Positions 16,254 through 24,895 of a DNA stretch of 64,000 bases are shown piece by piece (the first letter of the stretch is position 1; each line of letters starts with the position of its first letter). The notes beneath the pieces are model-generated. The model made no database searches. It had not been told where the DNA came from and saw only the letters and a list, made by a program, of their open reading frames with translations. The position numbers and the translations under genes are program-made. Source of the stretch: Bordetella parapertussis (GTDB lineage Bacteria > Pseudomonadota > Gammaproteobacteria > Burkholderiales > Burkholderiaceae_B); contig CAMDEF010000011.1 in assembly GCA_945895265.1 (NCBI GenBank), positions 24,155-88,154 of the forward strand. The letters are read 5' to 3'.

Positions 16254-17246
16254 TTAATCAACCTTGATATTCAAGCGACGGATGATGTCGCCGAAACGTT
16301 TGATTTCGCTTTGTGTGAAGGCAGCAAGTTGCTCAGGTGTTGAATATTGGTACTCGGCGCCTTGAGTGCTAATTCCCTTCTGAATCTCGGGGCGTGCCAA
16401 TACATTTTTTGCGGCGGCATTCATCAGATCGATTGTTTCTTTTGGTGTACCCGCACGCGCAAACAAGGCAAACCACTGAGAAATTTCAATATCTTTAAAA
16501 CCAGCCTCTGCAAAGGTTGGCACATCGGGCATGGTAGTTGAGCGTTTTGCACTGGCTACTGCAAGCACTTTAATTTTGCCTGATTGATACAGTGCCGAGG
16601 CTGAAGCGACACCCACAAATGAAAGTGCAATTTGCCCTGCGGCGACATCGCCAATGGCTGGTGCGTCACCTTTGTAGGGCGCATGCACCATATCAATCCC
16701 TGACGCTGCCTTAAAGGCTTCGCCTGCCAGGTGACCGGTCGAGCCTACACCGCTGCTCGAAAATGCCAACTTACCTGGATTTTTTTTGCCGTAGGCAATC
16801 AACTCTGCAATGTTATTGATACCTAGACGTGTATCGACGGATAGCGTCAGGGGGACGAAGCCAACCATACTAATTGGCGCAAAGTCTTTTACTGCGTCGT
16901 AGGGCAACTTAGGGTAAAGGGTTGGATTTGTACCGTGCGTTGCGCTGTTGCCGGTCAAGACGGTATAGCCATCGGGTGCAGATTTTGCAACAAAGGTGGC
17001 GCCGACAATACCGTTTGCGCCGGTTTTGTTTTCGGCAACGATTGTTCCTTTCAATTCAGTGGCCATGTGTTGGGCCATCAAGCGCGTCAGATAGTCGTTG
17101 GCACCACCCGCAGCAAATGGCGAAATAAACTGAATGGGCTTATCCGGAAACGTGGCAAAGGCTTGTGTCGCCGTGAGCGTCAAACTCAGTGCTAAGCCCG
17201 CGACGGCGGCAATTTTTTTAAATGCATTGGTCTGACGTTGGGTCAT
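16254..17246 (-). CDS. Bug-type (TctC) periplasmic solute receptor
   Basis: The 330-residue protein has an N-terminal signal peptide (cleavage after ATQAFA) and the TctC/Bug fold: FPDKPIQFISPFAAGGANDYLTR at the start of the mature protein, GANGIVGA, GVGSTGHLAGE and APYKGDAPA. Bug proteins capture carboxylates and similar solutes for tripartite tricarboxylate transporters, but most genes stand alone, as here, with no TctA/TctB gene nearby. They are greatly expanded in Bordetella and relatives. A candidate operator lies in the divergent promoter region. Confidence 0.85.
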   Translation of the reverse strand: MTQRQTNAFKKIAAVAGLALSLTLTATQAFATFPDKPIQFISPFAAGGANDYLTRLMAQHMATELKGTIVAENKTGANGIVGATFVAKSAPDGYTVLTGNSATHGTNPTLYPKLPYDAVKDFAPISMVGFVPLTLSVDTRLGINNIAELIAYGKKNPGKLAFSSSGVGSTGHLAGEAFKAASGIDMVHAPYKGDAPAIGDVAAGQIALSFVGVASASALYQSGKIKVLAVASAKRSTTMPDVPTFAEAGFKDIEISQWFALFARAGTPKETIDLMNAAAKNVLARPEIQKGISTQGAEYQYSTPEQLAAFTQSEIKRFGDIIRRLNIKVD

Positions 17247-17359
17247 GTCGGTCTCCGGTTTTGCGCCTGCTCAGTGGCCGAGGCGCAATTGTTCTAGTGG
17301 TAGTGGTCAAGTGTAAGCACTTTTGCTTAGTACGTCGTATTCGCTTTGGTGTAGATTAT

Positions 17360-17372
17360 TCCATAATATGGA
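17360..17372. promoter_or_regulatory. candidate palindromic operator between Bug and hotdog genes
   Basis: TCCATA-A-TATGGA is a perfect 6-bp inverted repeat around a single base. It sits in the 229-base divergent region, 114 bases before the Bug gene and 104 before the hotdog gene. IclR- and LysR-type regulators of divergent catabolic genes use sites of this size. No regulator gene is adjacent, so the assignment is tentative. Confidence 0.3.
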
Positions 17373-17475
17373 CTATTTCATCAAGTATCATGCGAAGCTT
17401 AGGTGCGCCATCGCTTAGGATAACGGTCGCGCTCGGCCCCTGGCGCTCTATTACGACTACCTCTGGATTAGCGAT

Positions 17476-18420
17476 ATGCAGCAGCAAGCATCAAACACCC
17501 ATCCCATTCTTGAACGCGCTCGTATAGCCGTGGCATTGAACCGCACGCCTGGTTATCATTTTTGTGGCAACTTCTTTAACCTGCTGTTCGACGACGTTGA
17601 TAACCAGCATTCGATTGTGCACATGGATGCAGCCGTTCAGTGTGCGGATCAAGATGGCCAACTCAGCATGACTGCTTTTGCGATGCTGGCCGATATGGGG
17701 TTAGCCACTGGAATACGCTTTGGTCTGGATAAAACCACTCGCCTGGCGACGGTGTCGATCAGTTTGCAGCTGACCGGTGCGCCCAGATTAGGGCGTGCAA
17801 CGGCCTCGAGCAAATCGCAGGGCTTTATTCAAGGCGCGAGCGCACAGCAAGGCTTAAGTCAAGCGCGTATTACCGCCGGTGGCGAGTTGGTGTGTATTGG
17901 GCATGGCGCGTTTATGATCTTGCCTGTACCCGGGGGCAAAGTTTTGGATCCGATTCCTTGGGTTGAAACCAAGCCACCCCAGAACCCATCCTTAGATTTG
18001 TCAACGCTGAGCGAAGACGAAGCCTGGGTGTTAACGCGGGTTGAACAAGCCATCGCAAAAACCAAGCAAGACGGCGGAAACTTTGTCGCGCATTTCTTGG
18101 GACTGTATCCGGTTGTACAAGAGACTGGTGCGCACGTGGTCATCGAAAACGGTGCGCATATCGCTAATCGCGTGAAGCACGTGCAAGGTGGGATTGTGTT
18201 GGCGCTGGGTATGGAAACTGCCGCGGCGGCCTTGGGCGTTGACTGGATGCTGTCAGGTGTGACGGCAACGTATATCAGCCCCGGCGAAGGCGAAACGATT
18301 TCAGCGACTTCAACGATTGTGCACCGTGGGCGTATGACAGCAGTGGTAAGCACACAGGTCATCAACAGTACGGGGCGCAAAGCACTAGAGGTGATTACGA
18401 CGCATGCACGTCGGCCTTAG
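17476..18420 (+). CDS. two-domain hotdog-fold thioesterase-like protein
   Basis: The 314-residue product carries two hotdog domains. In the first (about 15-155), QLSMTAFAMLADMG places a central helix after a GYHFCGNFFNLLF start. In the second (about 195-310), HVQGGIVLALGMETAAAALG is the helix and GVTATYISPGEG the following strand. PaaI-type acyl-CoA thioesterases have this organisation, and the tandem form suggests an internal dimer. The gene is transcribed away from the Bug receptor, and a link to acyl-CoA catabolism is inference. Substrate unknown. Confidence 0.7.
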   Translation: MQQQASNTHPILERARIAVALNRTPGYHFCGNFFNLLFDDVDNQHSIVHMDAAVQCADQDGQLSMTAFAMLADMGLATGIRFGLDKTTRLATVSISLQLTGAPRLGRATASSKSQGFIQGASAQQGLSQARITAGGELVCIGHGAFMILPVPGGKVLDPIPWVETKPPQNPSLDLSTLSEDEAWVLTRVEQAIAKTKQDGGNFVAHFLGLYPVVQETGAHVVIENGAHIANRVKHVQGGIVLALGMETAAAALGVDWMLSGVTATYISPGEGETISATSTIVHRGRMTAVVSTQVINSTGRKALEVITTHARRP

Positions 18421-18438
18421 ATTGGCGTGTCGGTAGCT

Positions 18439-19329
18439 TTAACAGTTGATGTCGGCGCGCTCTTGTGTTTTTTTATTCTTGGGCGGCTTATAACGGTTGT
18501 AGCCCCACAGATACTGTTCAGGCATCTGCGCAATCATGGCTTCCATTTCTTGGTTGATGATGGTTGCCGCAGCGAGGCTGTCATCCGGTAGCGGGTGTTC
18601 AAGCTTTTTATACTTTAGGGTATAGCCTTGCCCCAAGCCCTCTCGCTTGGCCCCCAAAATAAAAATCGTCGCGCCAGACAGCTTTTGTAGCCGTTGCACA
18701 AGGGTCATGGTGTAAGCGGGCTTGCCAAAAAAAGGTGCCCACACGCCTTCGCCTTCAGGGGGGACTTGATCGGGCAAAATGCCCACGGTATTGCCGCGTA
18801 GCAATGTTTTAATCAACGTGCGCACACCCGCTTGGTTTGCCGGCGCCATGGTGAGTTGAGGGCGTGAGCGCATTTGAATGATCCAGTCTTGTAGCCATTC
18901 GAGGCGTGGCGGTCTGAACAAGACGGTTGACCGATAACGACTGCTATACACGGGCCCGAGCAGCTCAAAACAGCCCGCGTGAGGCGACAGCAAAATGACG
19001 CCTTTGCCGAGCGCCAGTGCCTCGTCAAACTGTTGCCAGTTATCACACGCCAGTTTGGTATTTAAAAACGTGTCATCACGTCGAGTCCACCAAAAGGCCA
19101 TCTCATAGATCAGCTGGCCTGAACTGAGCATCGCCGCACGCAACGTTTGAGCGGTCGACCCCGGAAACGCCTGTTTGAGGTTTGCAGCGGCACGACGCTT
19201 ATAGCTCCCAGGCAGACGCCAAGTTAACCAACCGGCGCACCAGCCAAGAGTCTGCATCACAACGAGTGGTACAGACCCGACCAGCTTAAACAGGAGTGTG
19301 GCGAGTACGGGCAAAAATTGATTGAACAT
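18439..19329 (-). CDS. lipid A biosynthesis acyltransferase (LpxL/HtrB family)
   Basis: The 296-residue inner-membrane enzyme transfers a secondary acyl chain to lipid A. It has a hydrophobic N-terminus (LATLLFKLVGSVPLVV), the H(x4)E catalytic motif in SPHAGCFELLGP, a FRPPR substrate-binding motif and GILPDQVPPEGEG. MFNQFLP at 19329 is chosen as start because the extension to 19452 is not family-like. It diverges from the second DSD1-family gene. LpxL and LpxM specificity cannot be separated by eye. Confidence 0.8.
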   Translation of the reverse strand: MFNQFLPVLATLLFKLVGSVPLVVMQTLGWCAGWLTWRLPGSYKRRAAANLKQAFPGSTAQTLRAAMLSSGQLIYEMAFWWTRRDDTFLNTKLACDNWQQFDEALALGKGVILLSPHAGCFELLGPVYSSRYRSTVLFRPPRLEWLQDWIIQMRSRPQLTMAPANQAGVRTLIKTLLRGNTVGILPDQVPPEGEGVWAPFFGKPAYTMTLVQRLQKLSGATIFILGAKREGLGQGYTLKYKKLEHPLPDDSLAAATIINQEMEAMIAQMPEQYLWGYNRYKPPKNKKTQERADINC

Positions 19330-19494
19330 AACGAATAGAATACCAAAACAACGCCTGAATCTCCTAACCCAAGGCTCTTGTAAACGTCCTGAATGATTCA
19401 CATCGACTTCGCAACGCACCAACACAAAACGTGACTCTGCGTTGATCAACATAACTTTATCCTAAAAGATTCAATTTTTAAAGCCTGACTTCTT

Positions 19495-20625
19495 ATGAAA
19501 CTGACCGATCTCGTCACCCCCGTCGCCCTCATCGATCTACCTCGCATGCAGCACAACATTGAGCGAATGCAAGCACAAGTCGCGAGTTTGGGTGCGACCT
19601 TCAGGCCCCACGTGAAAACGTCAAAATGTGTGCAGGCCACCGAAGCGCAGATCCAGGCCGGCGCGCAAGGCATCACGGTATCCACACTCAAAGAAGCTGA
19701 ACAGTTTTTTGCCGCTGGGATTCGCGATATTTTGTATGCGGTGGGCCTGGCGCCAAACAAACTTGCAGCAACCGCAGCATTGATACGTAAGGGCTGTGAT
19801 CTCAAGGTGCTGACCGATAGCGTGCGATCAGCACAGGCAATGGCCGCCTTTGCCAAAGCGCAGGGGCTTAGTTTCAAGGTACTGATTGAAATCGATACCG
19901 ATGACCATCGTTCGGGGATTAAACCCGAGTCGGCAACGCTGTTAGAGGTTGCGCAGGCGCTTGAGTCACCAGCCTGCGAGATTGTTGGGGTGATGACGCA
20001 CGCCGGTTCAAGTTACGACTTAAATACGCCCGAGGCACTCATTGCCATGGCAGAACAAGAGCGCGCGGGCTGCGTGCGCGCTGCCGAGCGTCTGCGTCAG
20101 GCTGGGTTTGCTTGCCCGATTGTAAGTATTGGATCAACCCCGACGGCCTTGTCGGCAAAAAATCTTGAAGGTGTGACCGAGGTGCGGGCAGGTGTGTATG
20201 TCTTTTTCGATTTGGTGATGCATAACATCGGAGTGTGTACAAAAAACGAAATTGCACTCAGCGTGCTAACTAGTGTGATCGGTCATCAAGAAGAAAAAGG
20301 TTGGGCCATTGTTGACGCGGGTTGGATGGCTATGAGTCGCGACCGTGGCACACAAAAGCAAACGAATGATTTTGGTTATGGACAAGTCTGCGAACTTGAT
20401 GGGAAGGTGCTTGAGGGTTACACCATTAGTGGGGCTAATCAAGAGCACGGAATTGTTTCGCGTGCTGGACAGCCCGATTTAGAGATCGCCAAGCGCTTTC
20501 CGATTGGTACGCAATTTAGGATTTTGCCGAATCACGCTTGCGCCACGGGTGCACAGTTTCCTGAGTATCAAGCGCTTGACGCGCAAGGCACCGTTCAAAC
20601 CTGGAGCCGTTTTTACGGCTGGTAG
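19495..20625 (+). CDS. D-threonine aldolase/DSD1-family PLP enzyme (second copy)
   Basis: The 376-residue fold-type III PLP enzyme has TPVALIDLPRMQHNIERM at the start, the PLP lysine in HVKTSK near residue 42, and a C-terminal metal site in LPNHACATGAQF (H and C ligands). It differs from the 7693-8847 protein in length, motif context and C-terminal spacing, so it is a distant paralogue, not a recent duplicate. It probably acts on a D-beta-hydroxy amino acid by aldol cleavage or dehydration. It is monocistronic, and a 128-base gap separates it from the pilus operon. Confidence 0.8.
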   Translation: MKLTDLVTPVALIDLPRMQHNIERMQAQVASLGATFRPHVKTSKCVQATEAQIQAGAQGITVSTLKEAEQFFAAGIRDILYAVGLAPNKLAATAALIRKGCDLKVLTDSVRSAQAMAAFAKAQGLSFKVLIEIDTDDHRSGIKPESATLLEVAQALESPACEIVGVMTHAGSSYDLNTPEALIAMAEQERAGCVRAAERLRQAGFACPIVSIGSTPTALSAKNLEGVTEVRAGVYVFFDLVMHNIGVCTKNEIALSVLTSVIGHQEEKGWAIVDAGWMAMSRDRGTQKQTNDFGYGQVCELDGKVLEGYTISGANQEHGIVSRAGQPDLEIAKRFPIGTQFRILPNHACATGAQFPEYQALDAQGTVQTWSRFYGW

Positions 20626-20753
20626 AACACAATAGCGAAAGGCCGTCCTATCGTACATTAGGGTTTCATTTAGCCATCGCGATTATTACGAATTGATGCC
20701 TGTTTAAGAGCAGTGCACACTGCGTTCTTGTTTAAATCAACAAGAGGTGCAGT

Positions 20754-21110
20754 GTGTCTGTTCAGTCTTCAAACCTATCAGTCAAGTTATCTTTGCAAGG
20801 CCTGGCACGGCAATCCACGCGCGGCCTAGCGCCGCGGCGCGCCGGTCAAAGCCTCAGGCGGCAAGCCGGGCAAGGCATGACCGAATACATCATCATCGTC
20901 GCCTTGGTCGCGGTAGCGGCAATTGCGGTGTATCAATATCTGGGGCAAGTGCTGCGCGCGCAAACTGCTGCAGTCGCAAAAGAGCTGGCTGGTGAGGATG
21001 GCACCCAGCAATCGCGCGCAGCACAGTCGGCCGCAGAATCGGCAGCAACCCAAGCTGCAGCAAAGTCTTTGAAGGATTTCACTGGTCATGCAGAGGGCTC
21101 GGCTCGATGA
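20754..21110 (+). CDS. Flp-like type IVc prepilin with long leader
   Basis: The 118-residue protein starts at GTG 20754, preceded by AAGAGGTG. A 39-residue basic leader ends in G39, followed by QGMTEYIIIVALVAVAAIAV. Cleavage after G39 places Glu44 at +5 and Tyr45 at +6, as in the Flp G/xxxxEY signal. One hydrophobic helix follows, then an Ala/Gln/Ser-rich tail, giving a mature protein of ~79 residues. As first gene of a Tad operon it is the likely major pilin, though Flp leaders are usually shorter and Flp mature chains usually smaller. It overlaps the next gene by ATGA. Confidence 0.75.
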   Translation: MSVQSSNLSVKLSLQGLARQSTRGLAPRRAGQSLRRQAGQGMTEYIIIVALVAVAAIAVYQYLGQVLRAQTAAVAKELAGEDGTQQSRAAQSAAESAATQAAAKSLKDFTGHAEGSAR

Positions 21111-22579
21111 GCAGATGGCTTCTTAGTTTGCTGAGTACGTCTGCAACGTTGCAACGACAACCAGTTTTGCCGCTGCAACCGTTTAGCCAAGCTGGTCAAG
21201 TTCTGCCTTTGGGTTTGATATTAAGCGCCGTAGTACTGATCGCTTGGGTGCTGTCCCTGAACTTAGGTCGGTTGGTGCACAACAAAGCCTCGCTCTTACG
21301 GGCGACAGACGCTGCGGTTTACTCGGCTGCTGTTGCGCAGGCACGCGCTTTGAATCTTCATGCGTACTTAAACCGCGCTCAGCTAGCCCAGCAAATTGCC
21401 ATGGCGCATTTAATTACGATGGCCTCGGCTCAACGCTATCGAGCAACCCTTGCGCGTCAAGCCAGTCGTTTTAACCCACCAGCAAGCCTGATCGGAATGC
21501 TCTTTGGCCCGCAATACGCAGCGGCATATCTGGCAGCGAAGGCAGGAGGCCTGGGCGATCAAGTGGCCTTGGCGCAGCTGTCTGAAGCCTTTCGTCTTCA
21601 TGATGATGTGATTCATCGTGTGATTGAGCGGGTTCGAGGTGAGCAATTGAAACGTCTCAGCAGTCACAGACAACAAGTGCTCAATGAGGTGTTGGTGCAA
21701 AACGTTGGAGCCAGTGGTTCGAGTATGGTCGGTAAAACGCGGGCTGAACTCGGGCTCAAAGCAGGCATCACGGTTGATGATTTGCCGGGCTTAATCTCGC
21801 GTTTTTCAAGCGCAGAGGCCAACTGGCAGGCACTTTTAAAGCGCGTGTCAAAGCAGTATGGCTTTTTAAACGATCGTCATCACACAACCCGCAATGTTTG
21901 GGCAGTGAATCTTCGGTGTCCGCACAAACGCCATGAGCTACGACGCAAAGGCTCGACACGGCTTGAGGCAAACGGTACCTGGTCGGTACAAGACCATCAA
22001 TCGTTTCATGCCTTGCGTTACAACCGAGTGATCGGTTGTTATCAGCGTGAATACCCAATGGGTTGGGCTCTGGTCAACAGTGCGCCAAGCTCTCGTGCCC
22101 AACCAGACGGGCAACGCGCGACTCACACTGAGCCGCAAAACTTTGCCAAAGAATCGTTTTGGCGTTGGGTCAGTCAACAGCCCAATGGCGGCTGGAATAT
22201 TTTTTCAGGGGGTGATAATCACCTGGCTCGCCGCTTGGCCTATGCGAGCGAAATTCGCTGGACGACCCAAAGTATGCCTAGCTTTACTGCACTGACCTCA
22301 AAGCATAAAGAGTCGATCAGACTGGCAATCGCAGTCACACAAGAAAGCCCCATGATTCATGTGGGTGATGCGACCGAAGAGCAGCGCTTCGGTGGTCGGT
22401 TCACCCTGAGCTCGCCTGAGCGTGCACATGGGTTGCGCGCAGAGGCTGCTGCTCAAACTTACTTTGCCCCCCCACGTGCGAGCGGCAATGTAATCATCGC
22501 ACCCAACCTTTTTCAACCGTTCTGGCGCGCACGCTTGATTGACATCGCCGAGACAAAACAGCGAGGTACGCCAAAATGA
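21107..22579 (+). CDS. TadG-like pilus assembly protein
   Basis: The 490-residue protein has one N-terminal membrane segment (AGQVLPLGLILSAVVLIAWVL, about residues 29-52), followed by NKASLLRATDAAVYSAAVAQA, the TadG/Tad N-terminal signature. The rest is a long periplasmic region with no von Willebrand A MIDAS motif that I can see, unlike classical TadG. The AGQ segment resembles a prepilin cleavage site but lacks Glu at +5. Its start overlaps the pilin stop and its stop overlaps the TadE-like gene. Likely a minor pilin or assembly factor anchored in the inner membrane. Confidence 0.7.
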   Translation: MSRWLLSLLSTSATLQRQPVLPLQPFSQAGQVLPLGLILSAVVLIAWVLSLNLGRLVHNKASLLRATDAAVYSAAVAQARALNLHAYLNRAQLAQQIAMAHLITMASAQRYRATLARQASRFNPPASLIGMLFGPQYAAAYLAAKAGGLGDQVALAQLSEAFRLHDDVIHRVIERVRGEQLKRLSSHRQQVLNEVLVQNVGASGSSMVGKTRAELGLKAGITVDDLPGLISRFSSAEANWQALLKRVSKQYGFLNDRHHTTRNVWAVNLRCPHKRHELRRKGSTRLEANGTWSVQDHQSFHALRYNRVIGCYQREYPMGWALVNSAPSSRAQPDGQRATHTEPQNFAKESFWRWVSQQPNGGWNIFSGGDNHLARRLAYASEIRWTTQSMPSFTALTSKHKESIRLAIAVTQESPMIHVGDATEEQRFGGRFTLSSPERAHGLRAEAAAQTYFAPPRASGNVIIAPNLFQPFWRARLIDIAETKQRGTPK

Positions 22580-23310
22580 GTGCACGATTGACGCAGTCTC
22601 AGGCTCAAGGTCAGGCGACCTTTGAGGCGTTGCTAATAATTGTCTTTGGGTTTTTACTGGTGTTGGGAATACATCACATCGGTCAGCTCCGTTCACACAC
22701 ACTTCACTTGATTGGTGAAAGTCATTTCTTATCGTTTGTACCTAACCGGATACCCGATGCTCTGGATCCGTCGAGTGCATCATCAACAGTCAGTCTTGAG
22801 ACTCTCGCAAAGCCTTACTCAAATGACGAGCCGTTGCAATACCGCTACGCCACCGTGCGCTTGGGTGATTCAAATTATAGTTCGACGCAGCTCGAGCTTG
22901 AGAATCAACTCGGTTTTGACTCAGCAACGCTGGTGCAGGCAAGCGTTCAGTCTGCTCCGTCGCTACTAAGCAAGTTGCCAGCACTTGGCCTGACTTTGAA
23001 AGCCGGGCTAATACGCCATAGTTTTTTGTTGTCTGGGTATGGTCAGGCAGACTCAACTTTGGCAGCACAAGCGAAAATGGCCGGTTCGGATGCGCTTTGG
23101 CAAAAAAGCTTTTCGCGCTCAAGTGAGCTAGTCAATCACACTGCTGCAACCATACAGAGCATCGATCAGGCATGGGGCCGAACCTCGTTGACCACGTCGT
23201 GGTTAGTGCCGTGGGCCAACGAGGCTTTGGAGTTTAAATCGTCGGGGCAAACATCGACGCTACCGCGCGCGCACGCTGCCTTTACGACTCTTGGCAGTGC
23301 ATTGAAATGA
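22576..23310 (+). CDS. TadE-like pseudopilin
   Basis: The 244-residue protein begins with a 12-residue leader ending in G12, then QATFEALLIIVFGFLLVLGI. Glu17 is at +5, matching the prepilin-peptidase signature of TadE/TadF pseudopilins. The remaining ~210 residues are periplasmic and not recognisable, longer than in typical TadE. Translation is coupled to both neighbours by four-base overlaps. It is probably processed by a prepilin peptidase encoded outside this window. Confidence 0.65.
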   Translation: MSARLTQSQAQGQATFEALLIIVFGFLLVLGIHHIGQLRSHTLHLIGESHFLSFVPNRIPDALDPSSASSTVSLETLAKPYSNDEPLQYRYATVRLGDSNYSSTQLELENQLGFDSATLVQASVQSAPSLLSKLPALGLTLKAGLIRHSFLLSGYGQADSTLAAQAKMAGSDALWQKSFSRSSELVNHTAATIQSIDQAWGRTSLTTSWLVPWANEALEFKSSGQTSTLPRAHAAFTTLGSALK

Positions 23311-24032
23311 CTCATCTCACGATTTGTTTCGGCTTGGGGCGACAACCACGCTTTGCTTTGCGTCTCTTGGGCCTAGTCAGTGTTGTCAGCTTGTTATCCG
23401 CTAGCCTTTCACCTGTTCAAGCCAATGTTTCATTAAAGTCTCTTGCGCTACCCAAAGCGGTGACTCGCTCGGTCATTATTGATAACAGTGAATGGCAAGG
23501 GGTAGGTGTTGAGCTTGAACATTTAAGTAGCTCTGCAACACTTGAGGCCACGCTCGAGCAACTGGCGATGTTTTTGCCTGAGCTGACACCTGTGTGGTCT
23601 GAACAAGGTGTGGCACACGCGCATTGGATTGACACCGAGTTCTCGTACGTCTTGTTTCTTTGGGCAACTCAAACACAAACGACCGAAGGTTTATTGTCAA
23701 GGCTTAGGCTAGGCCGACCTCAGGGCGTGGCGCACAACACCTTGCCGAGGCAGTTTGCGGCAATTGATTGGCTCCCAAAACAAGCCCAGCAACTGTTTCG
23801 TTTGACTGACAACTCGGGCGCTCAAGCTATTGCACTGTCAAGTTTTACGCTTGCAACAACGTCTTCGCAACTCGCCGATCACCTCAAAGCCTACGGCCAA
23901 CGCAACGGGTGGGTGCGTTTGCCTGACAAGCTGACATTCTTTCGCGACACAAGGCGCTTGTCGTTTCAGGTTGTGACTGATAAAGGTCACACCACGGTTT
24001 TAGTTTACGAAACCTCGCGTGAGGCCCCATGA
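23307..24032 (+). CDS. secreted protein of unknown function in Tad operon
   Basis: The 241-residue protein has an N-terminal signal sequence (RLLGLVSVVSLLSASLSPVQA) and a periplasmic body without a family I know. It has a DNSEWQGVGVELEHLSSSATLEATLEQLAMFLPE region followed by a two-strand RDTRRLSFQVVTDKGHTTVLVYE end, a compact alpha/beta pattern. In standard tad loci this position often holds a pilotin-like or RcpB-type helper, so a role assisting secretin or pilin is possible but unproved. It is overlapped by four bases on each side, so it is a true member of the operon. Confidence 0.6.
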   Translation: MTHLTICFGLGRQPRFALRLLGLVSVVSLLSASLSPVQANVSLKSLALPKAVTRSVIIDNSEWQGVGVELEHLSSSATLEATLEQLAMFLPELTPVWSEQGVAHAHWIDTEFSYVLFLWATQTQTTEGLLSRLRLGRPQGVAHNTLPRQFAAIDWLPKQAQQLFRLTDNSGAQAIALSSFTLATTSSQLADHLKAYGQRNGWVRLPDKLTFFRDTRRLSFQVVTDKGHTTVLVYETSREAP

Positions 24033-24895
24033 ATATCACCTCTGCAAAGCGAAATGGATTGTTGATTGCTGCTTCAGTTGGTCTTGGGTGTTTGTCTGCC
24101 TGGGCAATTGAACAACACCTTTCAGCGAAAGAAATCGAGTTTCAAGAGCAGACTCGTATTGAGAAGGTGGTTCGGATTGTTGCGGCTCGAGATTTGCCAC
24201 GAGGGACACGAGTGACCTTAAAAGACTTTGCAAAAGACGAGTTTCCGGCAAAGTGGATCGGTGCCGATGCAATCGCACTGAGCGAAGTACAGCTTGTACA
24301 AGGCAAGCAACTCAATAGCGACTTAAAGGCAGGGCAGTTGCTCATGCACGTGCATCTCATCGAGCCTGCTCAACCGGCGCTGGCCTCCAGGCTGAGTCCC
24401 GACAAACGCGCGGTCACGATTCCGGTTGATCTGATGAGCTCAATGTCGGGCTTGTTGCAACCCGGCGACCGTGTCGATTTATTTGTGTCGTTTGACTACA
24501 AAGGGCAGCGCACGACCGCCTCGTTGTTACATGGGGTTGAAGTGCTGGCGACGGGCCAGCAGACGAAGATGACAGGTGAGCACAACGCAGCAACCGAGTT
24601 GCGGTATTCAACCGTGACGTTAGCGGCTTCGCAGACTGAGGCAAAAAAACTTGTGGCTGCGCGACAAGGCGGCACCATTACGGCTGTGCTGAGTCATGAA
24701 GCGGCAGACCCTCTAATGCGGGGTCATCAAATGACTGCTGCTCAATTGCCTGAATTATTGGGGCTTGAATCCGCTCAGACGCAAGCGTCAGTTGAGATCA
24801 TCTATGGTGATCGTTTGGCGAAAGACTCACTATCAGTCAATTCGGCGGATTGGTCTGACTTGGCTGATACGGCACCGCCCAAAGGGACACCATGA
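24029..24895 (+). CDS. cpaB: Flp pilus assembly protein CpaB/RcpC
   Basis: The 288-residue protein has an N-terminal membrane anchor (LLIAASVGLGCLSAWAI), a SAF domain (RIVAARDLPRGTRVTLKDF, about residues 47-110) and a CpaB C-terminal domain (DKRAVTIPVDLMSSMSGLLQPGDRVDL). CpaB/RcpC lies in the periplasm next to the CpaC secretin and stabilises or gates it. The order cpaB-cpaC is the standard one. Four-base overlaps couple it to both neighbours. Confidence 0.85.
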   Translation: MNITSAKRNGLLIAASVGLGCLSAWAIEQHLSAKEIEFQEQTRIEKVVRIVAARDLPRGTRVTLKDFAKDEFPAKWIGADAIALSEVQLVQGKQLNSDLKAGQLLMHVHLIEPAQPALASRLSPDKRAVTIPVDLMSSMSGLLQPGDRVDLFVSFDYKGQRTTASLLHGVEVLATGQQTKMTGEHNAATELRYSTVTLAASQTEAKKLVAARQGGTITAVLSHEAADPLMRGHQMTAAQLPELLGLESAQTQASVEIIYGDRLAKDSLSVNSADWSDLADTAPPKGTP

